Source of the DNA: Bradyrhizobium nanningense
GTDB lineage: Bacteria > Pseudomonadota > Alphaproteobacteria > Rhizobiales > Xanthobacteraceae
Assembly: GCF_004114535.1 (NCBI RefSeq)
Contig: NZ_LBJC01000023.1
Location: 62,001 to 126,000, forward strand
Direction of reading: 5' to 3'
Length of the DNA stretch: 64,000 nt
Below are positions 51,519-59,224 of this stretch, one piece after another. The notes below the pieces were generated by a model. The model saw only the letters and a list, made by a program, of their open reading frames with translations. It was not told where the DNA came from and did no database searches. The translations under genes and the position numbers were made by a program. The stretch's first letter is position 1. The number at the start of each line of letters is the position of its first letter.

Positions 51519-52913
51519 ATGATGTCCTCTTACCGATCGGCTGCCTGCCTCCTTGCCGGACTGCTTTCGACCAGTGTCCTGACGGCCGGCGCGGCCCTTG
51601 CCCAGACCACGGTCACGTCGGCACCGCCCGCCAGCTTCACGCTTCCCAACGGCATGCAGGTCGTGGTGATCCCCGATCACCGCACGCCCGTGGTCACGGA
51701 GATGATCTGGTACAAGGTCGGCTCGGCCGACGAGACGCCGGGCAAATCCGGGCTCGCGCACTTCCTCGAGCACCTGATGTTCAAGGGCACCTCGAAGCAT
51801 CCCGTCGGCGAATTCTCCCAGACCGTGCTGCGCGTCGGCGGCAATGAGAACGCCTCGACCTCGGTCGACTACACCAATTACTACCAGCGCGTGCCGAAAG
51901 AGCAGCTGCCGACCATGATGGAGTTCGAGGCCGACCGCATGACCGGCCTGATCCTGAAGGACGAGAACGTGCTGCCCGAGCGCGACGTCGTGCTCGAAGA
52001 ATACAACATGCGCGTCGCCAACAATCCGGACGCGCGGCTGAACGAGCAGATCATGGCCGCGCTCTATCTCAATCATCCCTACGGCCGGCCGGTGATCGGC
52101 TGGCATCAGGAGATCGAGAAGCTCGATCGCGAGGACGCGCTCGCCTTCTACCGCCGCTTCTATGCGCCGAACAACGCGATCCTGGTGATCGCCGGCGACG
52201 TCGAGGCCGCCGACATCCGCCCGCTGGTCGAGCGCAATTTCGGCTCGATCCCGGCGCAATCGGCGATCCCGGCGCGGCGGGTCCGTCCGCAGGAGCCGGA
52301 GCCCGCAGCACCGCGCACCGTCACGCTGGCCGACCCGCGCGTCGAGCAGCCGAGCATGCGCCGCTATTATCTCGTGCCCTCGGCGACCACCGCTGCGGCC
52401 GGCGAGAGCGCGGCCCTCGACGTGCTGGCGCAGCTGATGGGCAGCGGCAGCAATTCCTATCTCTACCGCGCGCTCGTCGTCGACAAGCCGCTCGCGGTGT
52501 CCGCCAATGCCAGCTATTCCAGCACCTCGCTCGACCCGACCCAGTTCGCGATCTCGGCCTCGCCGAAACCCGGCGTCAGCTTCGCTGAGGTCGAGCAGGC
52601 AGTCGATGGCGTCATCGCCAACGTCGCGCAGAACCCGATCCGCGCCGAGGATCTGGAACGCGTGAAGACCCAGCTCATCGCGGAAGCGATCTACGCCCAG
52701 GACAACCAGGCGGTGCTGGCACGCTGGTATGGCGGCGCGCTGACCACGGGGCTGTCGATCGAGGACATCAGGAGCTGGCCCGACCGCATCCGCGCGGTCA
52801 CCGCCGAGCAGGTCCGTGCCGTTGCGCAGAAGTGGCTCGAGAAGAAGCGTTCGGTCACGGGCTATCTGATCAAGGACACCAGTGCCGCCAAGCGCGAGGA
52901 GAAGCGTTCGTGA
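51519..52913 (+). CDS. M16-family zinc metallopeptidase, active partner
   Basis: 464-residue periplasmic peptidase of the pitrilysin / PqqL-like M16B group. Signal peptide ACLLAGLLSTSVLTAGAALA. The inverted zinc motif HFLEHLMFKGT (HxxEH) near residue 80 is intact with the downstream Glu in FEADRMTGLIL. The M16 C-terminal fold follows (PEERRGVVLEEYNMR-type region). A polyadenine-G-G-A ribosome site precedes ATG at 51519. Its last bases overlap the GTG of the second M16 gene, so the two form a heterodimer in all likelihood. Confidence 0.95.
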   Translation: MMSSYRSAACLLAGLLSTSVLTAGAALAQTTVTSAPPASFTLPNGMQVVVIPDHRTPVVTEMIWYKVGSADETPGKSGLAHFLEHLMFKGTSKHPVGEFSQTVLRVGGNENASTSVDYTNYYQRVPKEQLPTMMEFEADRMTGLILKDENVLPERDVVLEEYNMRVANNPDARLNEQIMAALYLNHPYGRPVIGWHQEIEKLDREDALAFYRRFYAPNNAILVIAGDVEAADIRPLVERNFGSIPAQSAIPARRVRPQEPEPAAPRTVTLADPRVEQPSMRRYYLVPSATTAAAGESAALDVLAQLMGSGSNSYLYRALVVDKPLAVSANASYSSTSLDPTQFAISASPKPGVSFAEVEQAVDGVIANVAQNPIRAEDLERVKTQLIAEAIYAQDNQAVLARWYGGALTTGLSIEDIRSWPDRIRAVTAEQVRAVAQKWLEKKRSVTGYLIKDTSAAKREEKRS

Positions 52914-54277
52914 CCTATCCCTTCCTTCGACGCGTGGCATTCTCCTTTGTCGCCGGCGCCACGCTTTCCCTCGCCGCCATCTCGCCGTCGCTGGCCGCCG
53001 CAAAGATCCAGCGCCTGGTCTCGCCCGGCGGCATCGAAGCCTGGTTCGTGCAGGACGCGACCGTGCCGCTGATCGCCATGGAATATTCCTTTGCCGGCGG
53101 CTCAGCGCAGGATCCCAAGGACAAGTCGGGCGTCGCCAATCTGGTCGGCGACCTCCTCGACGAAGGCTCCGGCGATCTCGATTCCAAGACCTTCCACGAG
53201 CGGCTCGACCGCCGCGCCATCGAGCTTTCCTTCAGCGCGACCCGCGACACCTTCCGCGGCAGCCTGCGCATGCTGCGCGACAACAAGGATGAGGCCTTCG
53301 ACCTCTTGCGGAGCGCGCTGACCTCGCCGCATTTCGACACCGCCGATGTCGAGCGCATTCGCTCGCAGGTCATCTCGGGCTTGCGCCGCGAGACCACCAA
53401 TCCGACCTCGCTGGCGAGCCGCAAATTCCTGGAAGTCGCCTTCGGCGATCATCCCTACGGCCGGCAGACCAACGGCAATCTCGACAGCGTGCCGACCGTC
53501 ACGGTCGCCGACCTGAAGGACTATGTCGGCCGCGTGATCGCCAAGGATGGGCTGAAGATCGCAGTCGTCGGCGACGTCGATCCGGCAACGCTCGGCAAGC
53601 TGCTCGACCACACCTTTGGCGCCCTGCCCGCCAAGGCCAACCTCACGCCGGTCCCTGACGTCGAGGCCGCAAAGCCGCCGCAACGCGCCTTCGTGACCCT
53701 CGACGTGCCGCAGACCGTGATCACCTTCGGCGGCCCCGGGGTGAAGCGCAACGATCCCAACTTCATGGCGGCCTATGTCGTCAACCACATCCTCGGCGGC
53801 GGCGGCTTGTCCTCGCGGCTCTATCGCGAGGTGCGCGAGAAGCGAGGCCTCGCCTATTCCGTGTTCGAATCGCTGCTCTGGATGGAGCGTTCGGCGGTGT
53901 TCATCGGCAATACCGGCACGCGTGCCGACCGCGCCGGCGACACCATCGATGCCATCGAGAAGGAAGTGCGCCGGATCGCCGAGGAAGGCCCGACGCAGAA
54001 GGAGCTCGACGAGGCCAAGTCCTACCTGAAGGGCTCGCAGATGCTGGCGCTCGACACCTCCTCCAAGCTGGCGCAGGCGCTGCTGCAGTACCAGCAGGAC
54101 AAGCTGCCGATCGATTATATCGAGAGGCGCAACGCCATCGTCGACGCCGTGACGCTGGACGACGCCAAGGCAGCCGCCAAGCGGCTCTGGGGCCAGGGGC
54201 TGCTGACCGTCGTGGTCGGCCGCGCCCCGCAGGCCGCAGCACAACCGACCGCGGCTCCGGCGACGAAGTCGAACTGA
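52910..54277 (+). CDS. M16-family peptidase, inactive partner
   Basis: 455-residue M16 homologue with a signal peptide (RRVAFSFVAGATLSLAAISP). The position of the HxxEH motif reads GVANLVGDLLDEGSGDL, with neither His present, so it cannot bind zinc. The second-domain glycine-rich loop (HILGGGGLSSRLYREVREKR) is intact. Such proteins pair with an active M16 partner, as in mitochondrial processing peptidase alpha/beta. GTG start overlaps the preceding stop by four bases (GTGA). Substrate unknown; degradation or maturation of envelope peptides is the best guess. Confidence 0.94.
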   Translation: MTYPFLRRVAFSFVAGATLSLAAISPSLAAAKIQRLVSPGGIEAWFVQDATVPLIAMEYSFAGGSAQDPKDKSGVANLVGDLLDEGSGDLDSKTFHERLDRRAIELSFSATRDTFRGSLRMLRDNKDEAFDLLRSALTSPHFDTADVERIRSQVISGLRRETTNPTSLASRKFLEVAFGDHPYGRQTNGNLDSVPTVTVADLKDYVGRVIAKDGLKIAVVGDVDPATLGKLLDHTFGALPAKANLTPVPDVEAAKPPQRAFVTLDVPQTVITFGGPGVKRNDPNFMAAYVVNHILGGGGLSSRLYREVREKRGLAYSVFESLLWMERSAVFIGNTGTRADRAGDTIDAIEKEVRRIAEEGPTQKELDEAKSYLKGSQMLALDTSSKLAQALLQYQQDKLPIDYIERRNAIVDAVTLDDAKAAAKRLWGQGLLTVVVGRAPQAAAQPTAAPATKSN

Positions 54278-54396
54278 CTTCCCCCCTCACGTTTGCTGAA
54301 ATGGCCGGGTCCGCCCCGGCCATTTGCGTTTCCACTAAGCACCATTGCCGAACCTGGACGTCCGCGATATGTCCGGACATCACGGATGGTGCCATC

Positions 54397-54813
54397 ATGC
54401 TGCGGATATCCCGCGATCTCGTCATCGACGAGGACGACATCGAGATCGGTTTTGTCCGCGCCTCCGGCCCGGGCGGGCAGAACGTCAACAAGGTCGCGAC
54501 TTCGGCCCAGCTTCGCTTCGACACGCGCAAGCTGACTTTGCCGGAGGACGCGGCCCTCCGGCTCGCCCGCATCGCCGGCCAGCGCATGACCAAGGACGGC
54601 GTGATCGTGATCCACGCCCAGCGCTTCCGCACCCAGGAGCGCAATCGACAGGACGCCATCGACCGGCTGGTCGAGATCCTGAGCGAAGCCATGATACGGC
54701 CGAAGCCGCGGCGCGCGACAAAGCCGACTTTCGGCTCTAAGCAGCGCCGGCTCGAGGGCAAGAAGCGCCGCAGCGACGTCAAGGCCGGCCGCGGCGGGCG
54801 CTTCGAGGACTAG
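54397..54813 (+). CDS. arfB: Peptidyl-tRNA hydrolase ArfB (stalled-ribosome rescue)
   Basis: 138-residue release-factor-like protein. The catalytic GGQ is in ASGPGGQNVNKVATS, and the C-terminus is a basic tail (RLEGKKRRSDVKAGRGG) that enters the empty mRNA channel of stalled ribosomes in homologues. It rescues ribosomes without a stop codon. ATG at 54397 (MLRISRDLVIDEDD) is preferred over an in-frame start upstream. It lies alone downstream of the M16 pair and is convergent with the small exported gene at 54869. Confidence 0.93.
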   Translation: MLRISRDLVIDEDDIEIGFVRASGPGGQNVNKVATSAQLRFDTRKLTLPEDAALRLARIAGQRMTKDGVIVIHAQRFRTQERNRQDAIDRLVEILSEAMIRPKPRRATKPTFGSKQRRLEGKKRRSDVKAGRGGRFED

Positions 54814-54824
54814 CAGGCGCAGCC

Positions 54825-54855
54825 AATAAAACTCCGGCCGCCAAGCGGCCGAAGT
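54825..54855 (-). terminator. Terminator between arfB and the 54869 gene
   Basis: On the minus strand CTTCGGCCGC-TTGG-type loop-GCGGCCGGAG is followed by TTTTATT, fitting a terminator of the minus-strand gene at 54869; on the plus strand the same stem follows arfB without a T-run. Confidence 0.75.
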
Positions 54856-54868
54856 TCTGCCGGCGGGA

Positions 54869-55177
54869 CTAGTAACGCTTGGATGGAGCTGCACCGCCTG
54901 CCGTGGAATCGTCGGCAGTTCCCTTGTGCGTAGCGCTGCCCGTGGTGCCGACCGCGCCTTTGGTGCCTTTGGTTGACTTCATGCCGGTCTTCTCGCCCGC
55001 GGCGCCCGGCTGAGCATTCATCTCCTCATCGCCGCTGCCCATCGTGCTGCCTTGCATGGGTTTGCCTTGCACGGTGCCGCCTGGCTTTGCGGTGGGGGGC
55101 GCGCTTTGCGCAAGAACGGGCGTCGCAACGAGAGCCGAAAGAGCGCATGCGATCATCGAGGTCTTCACCAACTTCAT
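54869..55177 (-). CDS. Small exported low-complexity protein (102 aa)
   Basis: Signal peptide KTSMIACALSALVATPVLAQ, then a low-complexity Gly/Thr/Lys-rich body (KGTKGAVGTTGSATHKGTAD) with a short repeat of KG and GT units, ending PSKRY. It looks disordered. ATG at 55177 is chosen; an upstream open frame lacks coding character. No family recognised. The gap 55178-55485 to the cytochrome gene is AT-richer, probably carrying both divergent promoters. Confidence 0.6.
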   Translation of the reverse strand: MKLVKTSMIACALSALVATPVLAQSAPPTAKPGGTVQGKPMQGSTMGSGDEEMNAQPGAAGEKTGMKSTKGTKGAVGTTGSATHKGTADDSTAGGAAPSKRY

Positions 55178-55485
55178 CCATTTCTCCTGGATTTTTCCGC
55201 GGTGCATGGTTCGGCCGTTCCCGACGCCGCTCGTCTGCACCGGACCATTGCATCGCGTCGAGAGTTCGAACGGCGCGAACGCCATGCAATGCGCATCGTG
55301 TGGTGATCGTTTAGGGATTTGACGGCGGTTTCGCGGAATTGTGCTCCGCATATAAGGCAGCGTGGAACACCACGTACCACGAACATCTCCGCTCGTCGCA
55401 AAACAGCCCGCTACTACCACCGCCCATCTAACGCCGCCTAGAGTTTGCGCACTCTGGTGTTGATGTGGATGGGCGGCTCCTGACG
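55178..55485. other. Divergent region between the 54869 and cytochrome c genes
   Basis: A 308-base gap without mosaic repeats. Open frames crossing it on both strands are not coding-like. It should hold promoters for the small exported gene and for the cytochrome c operon; no clear box was identified. Confidence 0.4.
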
Positions 55486-55872
55486 ATGCGCGGGATCGTG
55501 CTGGGATTGTGCACCGCGATGGTGCTGGTGGTGCGGATGGCAGACGCGCAAATGCCCTTGCCGGCCGCAAAGCCGCCGGATGGCGCGACACTCTTCAAGC
55601 AGCAATGCGCGGTGTGCCACACGTTGAGCCTGTCCGAACCGATGCGGCAAGGGCCGCCGCTGGTGAAGGTCATGGGACGTCCCGCCGGCAAGGCCGAAGG
55701 CTTCAAATACTCAGAGGCTCTGTCGAAGGCCGACTTCGCCTGGGACGATGGCAGGCTCGACGCCTGGCTGACCAATCCGCAGGCCGTCATTCCCGGCGTG
55801 GTCATGGCCCACCGGCAGGCCAAGGCGGAGACGCGCGCCGCCATCATCGCTTACCTGAAGGAGCAGAACTGA
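55486..55872 (+). CDS. Periplasmic mono-heme cytochrome c
   Basis: 128 residues with a signal peptide (GIVLGLCTAMVLVVRMADAQ). One haem-binding site CAVCH at residues 41-45 and a likely axial Met in PGVVMAH near residue 113 place it in class I cytochrome c. ATG at 55486 is chosen over an in-frame GTG seven codons earlier. The stop is directly followed by the VOC gene's ATG. With the Tat protein and GMC oxidoreductase downstream it may take electrons from that dehydrogenase. Confidence 0.92.
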   Translation: MRGIVLGLCTAMVLVVRMADAQMPLPAAKPPDGATLFKQQCAVCHTLSLSEPMRQGPPLVKVMGRPAGKAEGFKYSEALSKADFAWDDGRLDAWLTNPQAVIPGVVMAHRQAKAETRAAIIAYLKEQN

Positions 55873-56268
55873 ATGGCAAAGCCCGTTCATTCCATGATCC
55901 GCGTGCTCGACGAGGCACGTTCGCTCGACTTCTACAAGCGCGCCTTCGGCCTCGAGGTCGCCGACCACCTGAAGTTCTCGGACTTTGCCCTGATCTATCT
56001 GCGTCACCCCTCCTCACCGTTCGAGGTCGAGCTGACGGTGAATTTCGATCGCAAACAGCCATATGCGCTCGGCGACGGCTACGGCCATCTCGCCGTCGTG
56101 GTCGAGGATCTCGACGCCGAACATGCGCGCTTCGAGCGCGAGAAGCTCGAACCGGGGCCATTACGCGACTTCAAGCACGACGGCAGGACGCTGGCGCGCT
56201 TCTTCTTCGTCAGTGATCCCGATGGCTACAGGATCGAGGTGATCCAGCGGGGCGGACGTTTCAACTAA
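55873..56268 (+). CDS. VOC-family protein, glyoxalase I-like
   Basis: 131-residue vicinal-oxygen-chelate protein. The start MAKPVHSMIRVLDEARSLDF, FYKRAFGLEVADHLKFSDF and the metal-ligand-like positions (HSMIRV, FEVELTVN, YGHLAVVV, YRIEVIQRG) resemble lactoylglutathione lyase, which uses a His/Glu set. Length fits bacterial GloA, though identity cannot be measured here. No signal peptide, so cytoplasmic. It is sandwiched between the cytochrome c and dehydrogenase genes and may detoxify a reactive aldehyde made by that pathway, which is speculation. Confidence 0.85.
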   Translation: MAKPVHSMIRVLDEARSLDFYKRAFGLEVADHLKFSDFALIYLRHPSSPFEVELTVNFDRKQPYALGDGYGHLAVVVEDLDAEHARFEREKLEPGPLRDFKHDGRTLARFFFVSDPDGYRIEVIQRGGRFN

Positions 56269-56296
56269 CCAATCAAAAAATCCACGGAGGAATGCC

Positions 56297-56845
56297 ATGC
56301 GAGAAGTCGATCGTCGAAGCAAGCACAGCCGCCGCGTCTTTCTCAAGGGCGCAGCCACGGCTGTACCAGTCGTCGCTGTCGCGACCAGCGCCGCCGTCAG
56401 GATCGAGGATGCCTGGGCCGAGGATGCCAGCGCACTCTCGCCTGCGACGATGAAGACACTGCTGAAGGTCGCGCGCGACATCTATCCGCACGATGTCCTC
56501 GGCGACAGCTATTACATCACCGCGATCAAGCCGTGGGATGGCAAGGCGGCCAAGGACCCGTCCGTCAAATCGCTGATCAGCGACGGCATCGCGCGGCTCG
56601 ACCAGAACGCGCGGGACCGCCACAAGGTGGCCTATGCCGAGGTGCCCTGGGAAGCCGACCGCGTCGTGCTCTTGAAAGAGATCGAGGGAAGCGACTTCTT
56701 CCAGAAGGTGCGCGGCGACCTCATCGTCTCGCTCTACAACCAGAAAGAGGTCTGGCCGCGGTTCGGCTACGAGGGCTCTTCGGCCGAGCACGGCGGCTAC
56801 ATCAACCGTGGCTTCGCCGACATCGACTGGCTACCGAAGGCTTGA
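56297..56845 (+). CDS. Tat-exported small subunit, gluconate 2-dehydrogenase subunit 3-like
   Basis: 182-residue protein with a twin-arginine signal (HSRRVFLKGAATAVPVVAVA). The mature part (LLKVARDIYPHDVLGDSYYI) resembles the gamma subunit of FAD-dependent sugar and gluconate dehydrogenases, which helps to fold and export the GMC catalytic subunit. The following gene encodes such a GMC subunit after a 30-base gap with a GGAG box. A cytochrome c is two genes upstream, so a three-part complex is likely. Confidence 0.88.
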   Translation: MREVDRRSKHSRRVFLKGAATAVPVVAVATSAAVRIEDAWAEDASALSPATMKTLLKVARDIYPHDVLGDSYYITAIKPWDGKAAKDPSVKSLISDGIARLDQNARDRHKVAYAEVPWEADRVVLLKEIEGSDFFQKVRGDLIVSLYNQKEVWPRFGYEGSSAEHGGYINRGFADIDWLPKA

Positions 56846-56875
56846 GACCCACCCCAACGGTTCAGGAGAACGCAT

Positions 56876-58444
56876 ATGGCAAAATTCGATCTGAACGACT
56901 CCAGCGTTGTGGTGATCGTCGGCTCCGGTGCCGGCGGCGGCACGCTGGGCAACGAGCTCGCGCAGAAGGGCGTCAAGGTGGTCATTCTCGAAGCAGGCCC
57001 CCGCATCGAGAACCACGACTTCGTCAACGACGAGTGGGAGAGCTTCTCGCAGCTCGCCTGGACCGATGCGCGCACCACGTCAGGGACATGGCGCGTCGCC
57101 AAGGATTTCTCCGGCCTTCCCGCCTGGATCGTCAAGGCGGTCGGCGGCTCGACGACCCATTGGGCCGGCGCGTCGCTGCGTTTCGACGAGCACGAGTTCA
57201 AGGTGAAGACCACCTATGGCAACATCCCCGGCGCCAATTTGCTCGACTGGCCGGTGACGCTCGCGGAGATGGAGCCGTGGTACGCCAAGGCCGAGGACAA
57301 GATGGGCGTGACCCGCACCAACGGCATTCCCGGACTTCCCGGCAACAACAATTTCAAGGTGCTCGAGGCCGGCGCCAAGAAGCTCGGCTACAAGACCGTG
57401 CACACCGGCAACATGGCGATCAACAGCCAACCGCGCGACGGACGCGGCGCCTGCCAGCAGATCGGCTTCTGCTTCCAGGGCTGCAAATCCGGCGCGAAAT
57501 GGTCGACGCTCTATACCGAGATCCCCAAGGGCGAGGCGACCGGCAATCTCGAAGTGCGGCCGAGCAGCATGGCGATCAAGATCGAGCATGATGCCGGCGG
57601 CAAGGTGACCGGCGTCGTCTATGCCGACGCGAGCGGCGCAATGCAGCGCCAGAAGGCGCGCATCGTCGCGGTCGCCGGCAACTCGATCGAGAGCCCGCGG
57701 CTGCTGCTCAACAGCGCCTCGACCATGTTCCCCGACGGCCTCGCCAACTCCAGCGGCCAGGTCGGCCGCAACTACATGCGCCACATGACCGGCAGCGTCT
57801 ACGCCGTGTTCGAGAAATCGGTGCACATGTATCGCGGCACCACCATGGCCGGCATCATCCGCGACGAGGCGGCCAACAACCCGAAGCGCGGCTTCGTCGG
57901 CGGCTACGAGATGGAGACGCTGTCGATCGGACTGCCGTTCATGGCGGCATTCCTCAATCCCGGCGCCTGGGGACGTCCGTTCACGTCAGCGCTCGACGGC
58001 TATCCCAGGATGGCCGGCATGTGGCTGGTCGGCGAGGACATGCCGCAGGAGACCAACCGCATCACGCTCGACCCGGTCGTGAAGGACAAGTTCGGCCAGC
58101 CGGTCGCGAGCGTGCATTTCGACGATCATCCCAACGACATCGCGATGCGCACCCACGCCTACAAGCAGGGTGCTGCGGTCTATGACGCCGTCGGCGCCAC
58201 CGTGACTTATCCGACACCGCCCTATCCGAGCACGCACAATCTCGGCACCAACAGGATGAGCGAGAAGCCGCGCGACGGCGTCGTCAACAAGTTCGGCCAG
58301 AGCCACGACGTCAAGAACCTGTTCGTCTCAGACGGCAGCCAGTTCACCAGCGGCGCGGCCTGCAATCCGACGCTGACCATCGTCGCGCTGGCGATCAGGC
58401 AGGCGGACTACATTGCCGGGGCGATGCAGAAGAGGGAGATTTGA
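56876..58444 (+). CDS. GMC-family FAD oxidoreductase (dehydrogenase catalytic subunit)
   Basis: 522 residues. Dinucleotide motif VVVIVGSGAGGGTLG at residues 11-25 and the ribityl-site ILEAGPRIENHDF follow; the C-terminal region GTNRMSEKPRDGVVN and SDGSQFTSGAACNPTLTI carries the active-site end of the GMC fold. It lacks its own signal peptide, consistent with co-export by the Tat partner encoded upstream. Probable substrate is a sugar, polyol or gluconate, with electrons passed to the cytochrome c; specificity is not readable. Confidence 0.92.
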   Translation: MAKFDLNDSSVVVIVGSGAGGGTLGNELAQKGVKVVILEAGPRIENHDFVNDEWESFSQLAWTDARTTSGTWRVAKDFSGLPAWIVKAVGGSTTHWAGASLRFDEHEFKVKTTYGNIPGANLLDWPVTLAEMEPWYAKAEDKMGVTRTNGIPGLPGNNNFKVLEAGAKKLGYKTVHTGNMAINSQPRDGRGACQQIGFCFQGCKSGAKWSTLYTEIPKGEATGNLEVRPSSMAIKIEHDAGGKVTGVVYADASGAMQRQKARIVAVAGNSIESPRLLLNSASTMFPDGLANSSGQVGRNYMRHMTGSVYAVFEKSVHMYRGTTMAGIIRDEAANNPKRGFVGGYEMETLSIGLPFMAAFLNPGAWGRPFTSALDGYPRMAGMWLVGEDMPQETNRITLDPVVKDKFGQPVASVHFDDHPNDIAMRTHAYKQGAAVYDAVGATVTYPTPPYPSTHNLGTNRMSEKPRDGVVNKFGQSHDVKNLFVSDGSQFTSGAACNPTLTIVALAIRQADYIAGAMQKREI

Positions 58445-58510
58445 CCTCACGTTTGCGATCGCGCCCGCCGGGACGGCATTGAGGAGGAATTGCCTATCCA
58501 CACTCAGGGT

Positions 58511-58637
58511 GTCGTCCCGGCGAACGCCGGGACCCATAGCCACAGGGCCCAGTTTGGCGAAGATTGGTCGTTCGGTACGACTGCCTTCCGCAATCGATAG
58601 ATCACGCGGTATGGGTCCCGGCGTTCGCCGGGCCGAC
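58511..58637. repeat. Palindromic intergenic repeat (family C)
   Basis: Outer arms GTCGTCCCGGCGAACGCCGG and CCGGCGTTCGCCGGGCCGAC, inner ACCCATA/TATGGGT. It fills the gap between the GMC gene and the convergent RHH gene. Confidence 0.88.
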
Positions 58638-58653
58638 ATCGAGAGTGAAGCAA

Positions 58654-58971
58654 CTACTCGGCCGCGTCGAGAATGGGCGCCACATTGGCCTTGAACTCCT
58701 GCGCTGACGCCGTCGACTTCGCGCGGTAGATCAAGCACGAGCAGCGCAGCAGCGAAGCAAAGTTGTTGACCTCACCGTGATGGTCGAGCACCTCGTTATA
58801 GAGCGTGGTCAGGAACTTGCCGAGGCTCATGCTCTCCCTGGCCGCGATCTCCTCCAGCGTGTCCCAGAACGCCATTTCCAGCCGGATCGAGGTGCAATGG
58901 CCGTCGATCCGCAAGGAGCGGGTCTGGGATTCGTAGTCGCGTTGGGGCTGATGCGCGAAGAGATGGCACAT
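58654..58971 (-). CDS. Ribbon-helix-helix domain protein (105 aa)
   Basis: Matches the RHH_4-type proteins of alphaproteobacteria: a short beta strand (SLRIDGHCTSIRLEMAFWDT) followed by two helices (LEEIAARESMSLGKFLTTLY, NFASLLRCSCLIYRAK), the classical DNA-binding fold. Members are frequently misnamed arylsulfate sulfotransferase-like. It is likely a dimeric regulator, target unknown. It lies alone, convergent with the GMC gene and divergent from mutL, with a 253-base divergent region upstream. Confidence 0.8.
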   Translation of the reverse strand: MCHLFAHQPQRDYESQTRSLRIDGHCTSIRLEMAFWDTLEEIAARESMSLGKFLTTLYNEVLDHHGEVNNFASLLRCSCLIYRAKSTASAQEFKANVAPILDAAE

Positions 58972-59224
58972 GGCGTCCTCCCGTCCTGTTGCCGTTTTTT
59001 CACAATGCTACACCGCTGCCCGGCGCCTCACAATCACGACCACAACGGGCGGGTGGCCCCACCAGCGCTGCGAAAATTTTCTCGAACGCTCAATGTCTTC
59101 AATGTGATAGGAAGCCTTTTTCCCCAGCCCACAACGCAGCTGTTGCTCAACACATGCTTTTGACGCAACAGGGCCTAGAATAGCGTCACCCACGAATCCC
59201 CGTTCGAGCCCCAAGATCGAGTTC

